The notes under the pieces were generated by a model. It was not told where the DNA came from, did no database searches, and saw only the letters and a list, made by a program, of their open reading frames with translations. DNA of 64,000 bases from Pseudogemmobacter sp044142105 (lineage in GTDB: Bacteria > Pseudomonadota > Alphaproteobacteria > Rhodobacterales > Rhodobacteraceae): assembly GCF_044142105.1 (NCBI RefSeq), contig NZ_JBGTYM010000002.1:310001-374000 (forward strand), written 5' to 3'. Shown in pieces: positions 43,687 through 51,391 of the stretch (positions are counted from its first letter, which is position 1; every line of letters begins with the position of its first letter). Made by a program: the position numbers and the translations under genes.

Positions 43687-44658
43687 TCAGACATCGCCAC
43701 TGGGGGCGGCGACGTTGATATCCTTCTTGTTGCGCACGGTTTCGCGCCAGAGCGTATAAAGCCCGGCGCCGCAGATCAGCGCAATCCCGAACCAGGCGGT
43801 GCGGTCGGGCCAGGTGTGAAACACCACGACGCCCCAGAAGATCGCCATCGGCATCCCGACATATTCGAAGGGTGCGATCAGCGAGGCCTCGGTGGTGCGA
43901 TAGGCCTGGCTGACCATCAGCCCGCCGATCGAGACGGCAAGACCGGTGGCGGCAAAGGCCCAGAGGTCGGAGGCGGCGGGCAGGATCCAAGGACGGAACA
44001 GAAATTCCCATGTGCTCCCAGGGGCTTGCGCCATATGCCCGTCACCGAAGGTCAGGCCTATGGTGCTGGAGACCAGCACGAAACCAAGCTGGACATAGAA
44101 GGACAGCGCCGCCGCGCTTTCCGTTTCGCGCATGTGGCGGGTCATCATATGGCTGCCCGCGTAGCAGAACGCCGACAGCAGGACGAGCAGTGCCGCGGGC
44201 TGGATCATGCCGTCGCCCGGGCGGGTCATCACGATGACGCCCAAGAGGCCGACAGCCACCGCCGACCAGCGCCGCGGCCCCACCTGCTCGCCCAGGATCA
44301 CCGCCGACATCAGCGTGACCAGCATGGGCGCGATGAAGGCCGTGGCCACGGCATCGGCCAGCGGCATGAGCGATAAGCCCACGAAATAACTGACATTTGA
44401 GATCATCACGATCGAGACGCGGAACAGATGCGCGCCGCGGCGGCGGGTGAGGAGCTGGCGGAATCCGGTGCCGGAAAAGGCGATCAGAAGGCAGACGACG
44501 GCGATGCCGATCAAGGCACGGACGAGGATGACCTGGTGCAGCGGATAGGTCGAGGACAGCGCCTTGATGGCAAGGTCGTTCATCGACATCACGACCGAGC
44601 CGCCAAGGGCAAGAAGAATACCGGGCGTCGCGCTGCTTTGGGTCTGCGTCGTCATCAT
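43687..44658 (-). CDS. EamA/DMT-superfamily transporter
   Basis: A 323-residue ten-helix transporter with LALGGSVVMSMNDLAIKALS in helix 1, the inner repeat mark PLADAVATAFIAPMLVTLMSAVILGE, and a second repeat YRTTEASLIAPFEYVGMPMAI. The substrate is unknown. Being directly upstream of the cyclodeaminase-like gene in the same direction, it may move that enzyme's substrate or product (inference). Divergent from the two DMT copies at 5 kb. Confidence 0.87.
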   Translation of the reverse strand: MMTTQTQSSATPGILLALGGSVVMSMNDLAIKALSSTYPLHQVILVRALIGIAVVCLLIAFSGTGFRQLLTRRRGAHLFRVSIVMISNVSYFVGLSLMPLADAVATAFIAPMLVTLMSAVILGEQVGPRRWSAVAVGLLGVIVMTRPGDGMIQPAALLVLLSAFCYAGSHMMTRHMRETESAAALSFYVQLGFVLVSSTIGLTFGDGHMAQAPGSTWEFLFRPWILPAASDLWAFAATGLAVSIGGLMVSQAYRTTEASLIAPFEYVGMPMAIFWGVVVFHTWPDRTAWFGIALICGAGLYTLWRETVRNKKDINVAAPSGDV

Positions 44659-44697
44659 GGCGAGAGGGAAGCCCGGACGGGCTGAAAACTCTATCCC

Positions 44698-45147
44698 CTA
44701 AGCGACATGTCCACGCCGCAAGACGCGATCCAGCACGTCGAGAAAGCGCGAGCGGTCGGATTTCGAGAAGCTGCGCCCACCGCCCTGGCGGAAGGGATCG
44801 GCGCTGCGCAGATCGGCCATCAGGTCGCGGGTGGCAAGAATTGTTCCAATATTTCTAGAGGTTAGTTCCTCACCATCCGGTTTGACCACCGCCGCGCCGC
44901 GTTCGATCACCCGGGCCGCAAGCGGGATATCGGAGGTGACGACCACATCGCCCGTGGCGGCATGATCGGCGATACAGCGGTCGGCCTCATCCAGCCCCGT
45001 GCCGACATAGACGCTTTCCACGAGCGGGTTCGCGCTCGGCCGGATGCCGCCGTTCGAGACCAGAACCATGCGGATGGAAAGCCGGGTGGCGACGCGTTCG
45101 GCCTCGGCTTTCACCGGGCAGGCATCGGCGTCGATGTAAAGCGTCAT
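44698..45147 (-). CDS. YaiI/YqxD-family (DUF188) protein
   Basis: A 149-residue protein with the family's opening TLYIDADACPVKAEAERVA and the PIN-like fold marks VVTSDIPLAARVIERGA and NIGTILATRDLMADLR, ending with the RSFSKSDRSRFLDVLDRVLRR tail. The acidic residues resemble a PIN nuclease site, but the biochemical role is not established. ATG 45147 is preferred over the codon at 45159. An 11-bp tandem repeat lies 60 bases upstream. Confidence 0.9.
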   Translation of the reverse strand: MTLYIDADACPVKAEAERVATRLSIRMVLVSNGGIRPSANPLVESVYVGTGLDEADRCIADHAATGDVVVTSDIPLAARVIERGAAVVKPDGEELTSRNIGTILATRDLMADLRSADPFRQGGGRSFSKSDRSRFLDVLDRVLRRGHVA

Positions 45148-45207
45148 GGCGCCTCGCAAGATATTGGGAACGCTGTGTTAATCCGGGCGTTCATCGGTCA
45201 TTCCGGC

Positions 45208-45251
45208 GTCTTTCCAAGGTCTTCCGATTGTCTTCCGAACGTCTTCCACTG
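45208..45251. repeat. four 11-bp tandem repeats upstream of the YaiI/YqxD gene
   Basis: Units GTCTTTCCAAG, GTCTTCCGATT, GTCTTCCGAAC and GTCTTCCACTG follow each other exactly every 11 bases. One unit per helical turn would place the conserved GTCTTCC on the same DNA face. It lies 60-105 bases before the YaiI/YqxD gene start and beyond the fghA end, so it may be a multimeric protein-binding site. Confidence 0.7.
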
Positions 45252-45312
45252 GGGGCAACGCCCGCCAGGTTAACCACGTTCTGGGAAGAATGGCGACTCG
45301 GGGGCCGGGAGA

Positions 45313-45334
45313 GCGGAGTTCTGGAAAACTCCGC
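45313..45334 (-). terminator. hairpin downstream of fghA
   Basis: GCGGAGTT at 45313-45320 and AACTCCGC at 45327-45334 form a perfect 8-bp stem with loop CTGGAA. It lies about 50 bases past the fghA stop on the minus strand; read on that strand, short T-runs (TTTTCC) lie within the hairpin rather than after it, so the terminator call is moderate. Confidence 0.5.
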
Positions 45335-45381
45335 CCAATCGCCTTCGAGGAAAATGGCAACGTCCTCGACGGAAATTGCCC

Positions 45382-46212
45382 CTAGCCCAAGAGCGCCCCG
45401 GCGTGGAAGCCGACATGATCCTCGATGAAGGAGGAGACGAAGAAGTAGCTGTGGTCATAGCCCTTCTGCATCCGCAGCGTGCCGCCCTGGCGGCGTTCGG
45501 TAAGGGCGGCGGCCAGCGCCTCGGGGCGAAGGAGGTCGATGAACTGATCGGCCGTGCCCTGATCGACCAGAAGCGGGCCGTCGAAGCCGTAGCGCCGCAT
45601 CAGCGCGGTCGAATCATGGGCGGCCCAGGTGCTCTCGTCGGGGCCGAGATAGGCGGTGAACTGTTTGCGGCCCCAGTCGGAGGCGCTGGGCTGGCAGATC
45701 GGCGCGAAGGCCGAGACCGAAGTGAAGCGGCCGGGGAAGGACATGGCCAGCGTCAGCGCGCCATGGCCGCCCATGGAATGGCCGGTGATCGACTGCGCCT
45801 CTTCGATCAGCGGGAACGTGTTGAAGAGCAGCCGGGGCAGTTCTTCGGACACATAGTCCCACATGCGGAAATGCGGCGCCCAGGGGGTCTGTGTCGCGTT
45901 GACATAGAAGCCCGCGCCCTGGCCCAGATCATAGGCCGGGTCATTGGCGACGCCCTCGCCGCGCGGCGAGGTGTCGGGAAAGACCAGCGCGATGCCCGCC
46001 TCGGCCGCCCAGCGCTGGGCACCCGCCTTGACCATGGCATTCTCATGCGTGCAGGTCAGGCCCGAGAGATACCACAGCACCGGGACGGCGCCTTCCTCGG
46101 CCTCGGCGGGCAGGAAGAGACCGAAGGTCATCTCGGTGCCGGTGGCGGTGGAGGCATGGGAATAGACGCCCTGCATGCCCCCGAAGCAGCGGTTCTCGGA
46201 CAGGGTCTTCAT
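45382..46212 (-). CDS. fghA: S-formylglutathione hydrolase
   Basis: A 276-residue serine esterase that splits S-formylglutathione to formate and glutathione in formaldehyde detoxification. The nucleophile is Ser146 in GHSMGGHGAL, with the Asp in LLVDQGTADQF and the His in KGYDHSYFF. The opening residues ENRCFGGMQGVYSH are typical. ATG 46212 gives the family start; the open frame runs on upstream through the AEC gene in another frame. The glutathione-dependent formaldehyde dehydrogenase gene is not in this window. Confidence 0.95.
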   Translation of the reverse strand: MKTLSENRCFGGMQGVYSHASTATGTEMTFGLFLPAEAEEGAVPVLWYLSGLTCTHENAMVKAGAQRWAAEAGIALVFPDTSPRGEGVANDPAYDLGQGAGFYVNATQTPWAPHFRMWDYVSEELPRLLFNTFPLIEEAQSITGHSMGGHGALTLAMSFPGRFTSVSAFAPICQPSASDWGRKQFTAYLGPDESTWAAHDSTALMRRYGFDGPLLVDQGTADQFIDLLRPEALAAALTERRQGGTLRMQKGYDHSYFFVSSFIEDHVGFHAGALLG

Positions 46213-46229
46213 GTGGGAACTCCTTGACT

Positions 46230-47159
46230 TCAAGCGCCTGTTGCCCAGGCAATCACCAGCGGCACCGTCACGATGCTGAAGGCGGTGGACAGAAGGATCG
46301 CCGCCGAAACGCGTTGCGGGGCCACGCGGTAATGCTGGGCGAGGATATAGATATTGCCGGCGACCGGAAGGGCGGCGGCAGCGATCATCACGCCGGCGGC
46401 CTGGCGGTCGACCGGAAAGACGGCAAAGGCCATGAGCGCGGCCATGGCGGGGTGGAGGATCAGCTTCGAGAAGCTGAGCCAGCCCGCGACGGCAAGGCGC
46501 TCGGCCGAACGACCGGCCAGCGAGGCGCCGATGGCGAAAAGCGCGCAGGGCGTGGCGGCGCTGCCGAGAAGGGTCAGCGTCTCCATCATCGGGCCCGGCA
46601 CGGGCAGGGCGGCGGCGGACCAGGCGAAGCCCGCGACCATCGAGACGATCATCGGGTTCTGCACCAGGCCCAGGGCAAGGCTGCGGATCGAGGACAGGCC
46701 CAGCCGCCCGCTGCGCGCGGCGGTGATGAGCAGCGTGACCAGCGAGGAGAAGATGATCATGTCGATGGTCAGGACCATCAGGATCGGGCCGTTCGAGGCG
46801 GGGCCCAGCAGGACGGCCAGCATCGGAATGCCCAGGAAGCCGGTATTGCCGATGCAGCCGGTCTGCGCCTCGATCGTCGCCTCGGCCAGCGAGACGCCGC
46901 GCAGACGCGAGAGCGCGAACTGGAGCGCATAGAGCCCGGCCGTGGCGGCAAGATAGGCGGCGGCGAAGACCGGGTCCCACAGCTGGGCGAAGGACAGCGT
47001 CACGGTCAGCTTGAACAGCATGGCCGAGAGAGCGAAGTAGAAGACGAATTTGGTGAGCCAGGCTGTGGCTTCGGGCGGAAAGATCCGCAAGCGGCCCGCG
47101 CCGTAGCCCAGGGCGATCAGCGCGAAGAAGGGGAGGGTCTTGAGGAAGATCGCCAGCAT
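46230..47159 (-). CDS. AEC-family (auxin efflux carrier-like) transporter
   Basis: A 309-residue membrane protein with about ten helices in two five-helix bundles: LKTLPFFALIALGYGAGRL at the N-terminus, then TGCIGNTGFLGIPML with the family's conserved Asn-x-Gly-Phe turn, and SLALGLVQNPMIVSM at the start of the second half. AEC proteins export organic acids or amino acids; the substrate is open. ATG 47159 was chosen; an in-frame TTG at 47195 adds a polar stretch. It precedes fghA by 17 bases. Confidence 0.88.
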   Translation of the reverse strand: MLAIFLKTLPFFALIALGYGAGRLRIFPPEATAWLTKFVFYFALSAMLFKLTVTLSFAQLWDPVFAAAYLAATAGLYALQFALSRLRGVSLAEATIEAQTGCIGNTGFLGIPMLAVLLGPASNGPILMVLTIDMIIFSSLVTLLITAARSGRLGLSSIRSLALGLVQNPMIVSMVAGFAWSAAALPVPGPMMETLTLLGSAATPCALFAIGASLAGRSAERLAVAGWLSFSKLILHPAMAALMAFAVFPVDRQAAGVMIAAAALPVAGNIYILAQHYRVAPQRVSAAILLSTAFSIVTVPLVIAWATGA

Positions 47160-47264
47160 CGCGGCCTTGGTGTCATGCCGGGCGGCGGAGGACAAGGTGC
47201 GGCGCGCCCCGGATGGCCGGGACAGGCCGTGTCGGAGGCCGAAGGCCCGCGATCGGCAGCAGAG

Positions 47265-47957
47265 TCAGGGGAAGAGGCTGAGGATCTCGGTCAACGGCTT
47301 CTTGCGCTTGGCAACCTCGGGGACGGTCGCATCCTCGGCGGGATAGCCGACGGGCAGGATCATCATCGGCTTTTCCTGCCCCGGGCGGCCCAGCATCTCG
47401 GTCAGGAAGGCCATCGGGTTTGGCGTATGTTCCAGACAGACGAGACCCGCGTGATGGATGGCGGCGATCAGCAGGCCGGTGGCGATGCCGACGCTTTCGG
47501 GGACGTAATAGTTCTTGTAGCGGGCGCCGTCCTGGGTGGTGCCCCAGCGCTGGGCGAAGACCACGATCAGCCAGGGCGCATCGGTGAGATGCGGCTTCTG
47601 CGCGCCGGTGCCGATGGGTTCCAGCGCGGCCAGCCATTCATCGCCGGCGCCGCCCTGGTAGAAGGCGCGTTCCTCTTCTTCGGCGGCGGCGCGGATGCGG
47701 GCCTTCATCGCGGGGTTGGCGATGGCGGCGAAATGCCAGGGCTGGTGATTGGCGCCAGAGGGCGCGGTGCCCGCGGCGGCGATGCAGGCGGCGATCACCG
47801 TCTCGGGCACGTCGCGGGTCGAGAATTGCCGGACGGAATGGCGCTTGCGCATATAGGCGAGGAAGCCCTCGACGGCGGCAAGGCTATCGGTCGGGTCGAG
47901 TTGCACCCGATCGGGAAGCGGCATGGGCCGGTAGGTCACATCCCCTTTGCGATACAT
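47265..47957 (-). CDS. nitroreductase-fold flavoprotein, iodotyrosine deiodinase-like
   Basis: A 230-residue FMN-binding nitroreductase-fold protein. The line AAGTAPSGANHQPWHFAAI, the segment VGIATGLLIAAIHHAGLVC and the end LPVGYPAEDATVPEVAKRK follow animal iodotyrosine deiodinase (IYD) far better than BluB or NfsA. Residues E96, Y100 and K121 sit at the same spacing (4 and 21) as the three IYD residues that hold the halotyrosine amino acid group. Reductive dehalogenation of halotyrosines is therefore plausible. The second of two adjacent ATGs (47957) has GGAGG at good spacing. The start overlaps the mbfA stop. Confidence 0.85.
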   Translation of the reverse strand: MYRKGDVTYRPMPLPDRVQLDPTDSLAAVEGFLAYMRKRHSVRQFSTRDVPETVIAACIAAAGTAPSGANHQPWHFAAIANPAMKARIRAAAEEEERAFYQGGAGDEWLAALEPIGTGAQKPHLTDAPWLIVVFAQRWGTTQDGARYKNYYVPESVGIATGLLIAAIHHAGLVCLEHTPNPMAFLTEMLGRPGQEKPMMILPVGYPAEDATVPEVAKRKKPLTEILSLFP

Positions 47958-48934
47958 CATCCCCCTCCGATCAAGGCACCCGCAGCGAAGACCAGAGCAC
48001 CGCCGAGCACGACTTGCAAGGTGGCGCGCAGGAAAGGTGTTTCCATATAGCGGTTCTGTATCCAGACGATGGCCCAGAGTTCGACGAAGACCACGGCGAT
48101 GGCGATGGCCGTCGCGGTCCAGAAATCGTGGATCAGATAGGGCAGCGCATGGCCAAGGCCGCCCAGGGCGGTCATCACGCCCGAAGCGAGGCCGCGTTTC
48201 CACGGGCTGCCGCGGCCCGACAGGACGCCGTCGTCATGGGCGGCCTCGGTGAAGCCCATCGAGATGCCGGCGCCGACCGCGGCGGCGAGGCCGACGGTCA
48301 GGGTGGTGGCGCTGTCATGGGTGGCGAAGGCGGTGGCGAAGATCGGCGCCAGGGTCGAGACCGAGCCGTCCATCAGCCCGGCCAGGCCGGGCTGGACCCA
48401 GGTGAGGATGAACTGGCGGCGTTCGGTGAAGGCCTCGGCCTCTTTGGCATCGGGGTCGAGATGGGCGTCTTCCAGCGCCTCGGCGCGTTTCTCATGGCCG
48501 GCCTCGGCGGCGGCGAGATCGCCCAGAAGCGTACGGGTGGCGCTGTCCTGGCTGCGGGCGGCGGCGCGGCTGTAGAAGGCTTCGGCCTCGTGCTCCATGG
48601 CCGCGGCTTCGCCCCGGATGGTGGCGAGCGAGAGGTTGGCGGTCAGCCAGACCGGGCGGCGGGCGTAGAAGCCCGCGACATGTTCGCGGCGGATCAGCGG
48701 GATCACGGTGCCGAAGCGGGATTCGTGCAGGGCGATGAGGCGGCGGCGGTGGTCGTCTTCTTCCAGCGCCATGCCGTCGAAGATCTCGGCCGTGGCGGGG
48801 TAATCGGCGCGCAGGCGTTCGGCATAGCTGCGATAGATGCGGGCGTCGTCCTCCTCGGAAGAGATGGCGAGGGCCAGCACTTCCTGTTCCGACAGATCGG
48901 CGAAGCGGCGGCGGGAGGAGAGGGCGGAGAGCAT
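47957..48934 (-). CDS. mbfA: membrane-bound ferritin-like/VIT1 fusion (iron exporter)
   Basis: A 325-residue fusion of an erythrin/ferritin-like four-helix domain (residues 1-150; SSEEDDARIYRSYAERL, DGMALEEDDHRRRL, MEHEAEAFYSRAA) and a VIT1-type membrane domain (LAGLMDGSVSTLAPIFATA and four more helices). MbfA exports iron and protects against iron and peroxide stress in rhizobia and Rhodobacterales; Irr represses it when iron is low. ATG 48934 was chosen; the frame extends four codons further. An iron control element lies just upstream, and the stop overlaps the deiodinase-like gene, so both may be iron-controlled. Confidence 0.93.
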   Translation of the reverse strand: MLSALSSRRRFADLSEQEVLALAISSEEDDARIYRSYAERLRADYPATAEIFDGMALEEDDHRRRLIALHESRFGTVIPLIRREHVAGFYARRPVWLTANLSLATIRGEAAAMEHEAEAFYSRAAARSQDSATRTLLGDLAAAEAGHEKRAEALEDAHLDPDAKEAEAFTERRQFILTWVQPGLAGLMDGSVSTLAPIFATAFATHDSATTLTVGLAAAVGAGISMGFTEAAHDDGVLSGRGSPWKRGLASGVMTALGGLGHALPYLIHDFWTATAIAIAVVFVELWAIVWIQNRYMETPFLRATLQVVLGGALVFAAGALIGGG

Positions 48935-48946
48935 GGGGCACCACAA

Positions 48947-48963
48947 TTTGGAATGGTTCTAAA
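48947..48963 (-). promoter_or_regulatory. Irr-type iron control element (ICE) of mbfA
   Basis: On the minus strand TTTAGAACCATTCCAAA matches the ICE consensus TTTAGAA-N3-TTCTAAA at all but one position. It lies 12 bases before the mbfA start, which fits repression of mbfA by Irr at low iron. Confidence 0.85.
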
Positions 48964-49001
48964 CTAGCGGAGGGGCGCGCCGAAAGGCAAGCCGTGAAAA
49001 G

Positions 49002-49017
49002 TGAACTGATCAGTTCA
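49002..49017. promoter_or_regulatory. TetR-type operator, copy 1
   Basis: TGAACTGATCAGTTCA is a perfect 16-bp palindrome. A second copy starts 33 bases further on. It lies between the divergent mbfA and the small secreted peptide gene, upstream of a TetR regulator gene. Confidence 0.75.
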
Positions 49018-49034
49018 AATTACTCTGTACAAAC

Positions 49035-49050
49035 TGAACTGTTCGGTTCA
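49035..49050. promoter_or_regulatory. TetR-type operator, copy 2
   Basis: TGAACTGTTCGGTTCA repeats the upstream palindrome with two changes in the right arm. Centre-to-centre spacing is 33 bp, about three helical turns, so two dimers could bind one face. It ends 46 bases before the peptide gene. Confidence 0.75.
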
Positions 49051-49096
49051 TATTCCGAGTCATCGAACACCCGCCCTCTTCCGATGGAGATGCAAG

Positions 49097-49276
49097 ATGG
49101 CCCTGAAATCGCTTGTCCCCGCCACCGTGATCGCCCTTTCGCTGGCCCTGCCCGCCGCGGCGCAAACGATGGAGATCCTGCTGCCTTCGCTGAGCTTTCC
49201 GACCGAGACGGTCACCGGCGGCAGCAAGGGCTGCGCGCCCGAAGCCCCGACGCCGGTCTGCATGCGGCAGGATTAA
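49097..49276 (+). CDS. small secreted peptide of unknown function
   Basis: A 59-residue open frame with a clear signal peptide (VIALSLALPAAAQ, cleavage after about residue 22) and a short mature part beginning TMEILLPSLSFPTETVTGG and ending CMRQD, with two cysteines that could pair. I do not recognise a family. Good codon composition, the signal sequence and its position directly after two TetR operators support a real gene. The TetR gene follows 161 bases later on the same strand and may share the transcript. Confidence 0.65.
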   Translation: MALKSLVPATVIALSLALPAAAQTMEILLPSLSFPTETVTGGSKGCAPEAPTPVCMRQD

Positions 49277-49437
49277 TCCCCTGCGATGCCCTGGCTGATG
49301 CCCCGGGGGCGCGTCGTCCCTGGGACCCCCTCAGAGCAGATCCACCAAGATGAAGCCGCCAGGGCGGGAACCGAATGACGCTTCGCGCGCTTGAACCCGG
49401 AAAGCGGCTGCGGCTATGGTCGGGCCACGAGGGGATG

Positions 49438-50073
49438 ATGAGAGCAACCGAAGAGATCGAGAGTCGAGACATCGAGATTCGCCGGGGCCGCAAGTTCGAT
49501 CAGGTGATCGAAGGGGCGCGGCGCATCTTCCTGCGCGACGGGTTCGATGGCGCCTCGGTCGATGAGATCGCCCGCGAGGCCGGGGTCAGCAAGGCGACGC
49601 TTTACGCCTATTTCCCCGACAAGCGGCTGTTGTTCACCGAGATCTGCAATTCGGAATGCCGCCGCCAGACCGAAGAGGCCGAGGCGGAGCTGGATTACAC
49701 CGCGCCGATCGAGGTGATCCTGACCTTTGCCGCCTCGCGGATCGCGGGATTCCTGATGTCGGATTTCGGGCGCAACATGTTCCGCCTGATCGTGGCGGAA
49801 GGGGCGCGCTTTCCCGAGATCGCCCGGACCTTCTATGAGAACGGGCCGGGGCTGATCCATGAGCGGCTGGTGCATCACATGCGCCAATTGGCGGCCAAGG
49901 GGCAGCTTCGCATCGAGGATTTCGACCTGGCCGCCGACCAGTTCGCCCAATTGTGCAAGGCGCATATCCACGAAAAGCTGATCTTCGGCATGGCCGATGC
50001 GATCAAGCCCGAGGATGTGCAGAAATCGGTCAAGGGCGCGGTGGAGATGTTCCTGGCGCGCTATGCCGCCTGA
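49438..50073 (+). CDS. TetR/AcrR-family transcription regulator
   Basis: A 211-residue repressor. The N-terminal helix-turn-helix spans about residues 38-60 (GASVDEIAREAGVSKATLYAYF), and the rest is the helical ligand-binding and dimer domain with a C-terminal extension of the AcrR_C type (ALLAF-like FAASRIAGFLMSD ... RNMFRLIVAEG). The ligand is unknown. ATG 49438 is placed five bases after GAGG; ATG 49375 is an alternative that adds 21 residues. Likely autoregulated through the two palindromes upstream. Confidence 0.9.
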   Translation: MRATEEIESRDIEIRRGRKFDQVIEGARRIFLRDGFDGASVDEIAREAGVSKATLYAYFPDKRLLFTEICNSECRRQTEEAEAELDYTAPIEVILTFAASRIAGFLMSDFGRNMFRLIVAEGARFPEIARTFYENGPGLIHERLVHHMRQLAAKGQLRIEDFDLAADQFAQLCKAHIHEKLIFGMADAIKPEDVQKSVKGAVEMFLARYAA

Positions 50074-50101
50074 CCGCCCGCGCCCCCCTTTTTCCGTCGC
50101 C

Positions 50102-51391
50102 TCAGCCGTTTTCCTTGAGCACCTGACCGGCCAGGTAGAGCGAGCCGCAGATCAGGACGCGGGCCTGCGGGGTCCGGGCGGCGATGGCGGCAAGGGCCGC
50201 GGCAACCGAGGCGGCCGCTTCGGCCGGAATGCCTTCGGCCGCGGCGGCATCGCGGGTCGCTTCGGCGGGCAGGGTGTTCATCTCGCCGGGGATCGAGACC
50301 GCCCAGAGCTTAGCGGCATGGCCCGCCAGCGGGCGCATATAGCCGCGCACATCCTTGGTGTTCAGCATGCCGCAGATCAGATGCGTCTCGCGGGCGGGCA
50401 GACGGGCCAGCGTCGCGGCAACGGCCTGGCCGCCCGCCGGATTGTGGCCGCCATCGAGCCAAAGTTCGATCTCCGGCGCGCTTTCGACCAGAGGCCCCGT
50501 GCGCAGGCGCTGCATCCTTGCAGGCCATTCGGCCCTGGAGACGGCGGCCTCACACGCGGCGGCGTCGCGGCCCAGAAGCCGCAGCGCGGCCACGGCGGCG
50601 CCCGCATTCTGGATTTGGTGCGGGCCGGGCAGGTTGGGCAAGGGCAGGTCGAGAAGGCCCGTCTCGTCCTGATAGATCAGGCGGCCGTTTTCTTCGAACG
50701 CATGCCAGTGCTGGCCATGGATGAACAGGGGAGCGCCAAGACGGGCGGCGCGGGTCTCGATCACGGCGAGACCCTCTTCCTCCTGCGGTCCGACCACGCA
50801 GGGCACGCCGCGTTTGATGATGCCGGCCTTTTCGCCCGCGATCTCGGCCAGGGTTTCGCCCAGATATTGCTGATGGTCGATCGAGACCGGGGTGATGATG
50901 GTCAGGCGCGGCTGGTCGACGACATTGGTGGCATCAAGCCTGCCGCCCAGGCCGACCTCGAGGAGCGTCCAGTCGGCGGCATTGCGTGCGAAGGCCAGGA
51001 AGGCCGCGCAGGTGGTGATCTCGAAGAAGGTGATCGGATGGCCGCCATTCGCGGCCTCGCAATCGTCCAAAAGCGCCATCAGGGCCGGTTCGGAGATCAG
51101 ATGGCCCGCGACGCGGATGCGTTCATGGAAGCGGGCCAGATGGGGCGAGGTATAGGCATGGACACGGTCGCCCGCCTGTTCCAGCCCGGCGCGGATCATG
51201 GCCTGGGTGCTGCCCTTGCCATTGGTGCCCGCGACATGGATCACCGGCGGCAGGCTGAGTTCGGGATGGCCAAGCGCGGCGAGCAGGCGGTGGACGCGGT
51301 CAAGCGTCAGGTCGATGATCTTGGGGTGCAACCCCATGAGCCGCGCGAGGATCGCGTCGGAACCGGAAGCGGCAACTTGGGTCGGGGTCAC
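50102..51391 (-). CDS. folC: folylpolyglutamate/dihydrofolate synthase
   Basis: A 429-residue Mur-ligase-type enzyme that joins glutamate to dihydropteroate and folates. The ATP loop is HVAGTNGKGSTQ (about residues 52-63), with AYTSPHLARFHERI, EVGLGGRLDATNV (metal and folate loop) and LDGGHNPAGG in the C-terminal domain. The start is a GTG that overlaps the accD stop (GTGA), so both genes are coupled. Confidence 0.95.
   Translation of the reverse strand: MTPTQVAASGSDAILARLMGLHPKIIDLTLDRVHRLLAALGHPELSLPPVIHVAGTNGKGSTQAMIRAGLEQAGDRVHAYTSPHLARFHERIRVAGHLISEPALMALLDDCEAANGGHPITFFEITTCAAFLAFARNAADWTLLEVGLGGRLDATNVVDQPRLTIITPVSIDHQQYLGETLAEIAGEKAGIIKRGVPCVVGPQEEEGLAVIETRAARLGAPLFIHGQHWHAFEENGRLIYQDETGLLDLPLPNLPGPHQIQNAGAAVAALRLLGRDAAACEAAVSRAEWPARMQRLRTGPLVESAPEIELWLDGGHNPAGGQAVAATLARLPARETHLICGMLNTKDVRGYMRPLAGHAAKLWAVSIPGEMNTLPAEATRDAAAAEGIPAEAAASVAAALAAIAARTPQARVLICGSLYLAGQVLKENG

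Noticed and set aside
47265..47957. BluB (5,6-dimethylbenzimidazole synthase) as identity of the nitroreductase-fold gene
   Set aside because: The motifs around the flavin and the E/Y/K triad follow iodotyrosine deiodinase rather than BluB, and no cobalamin genes are near.
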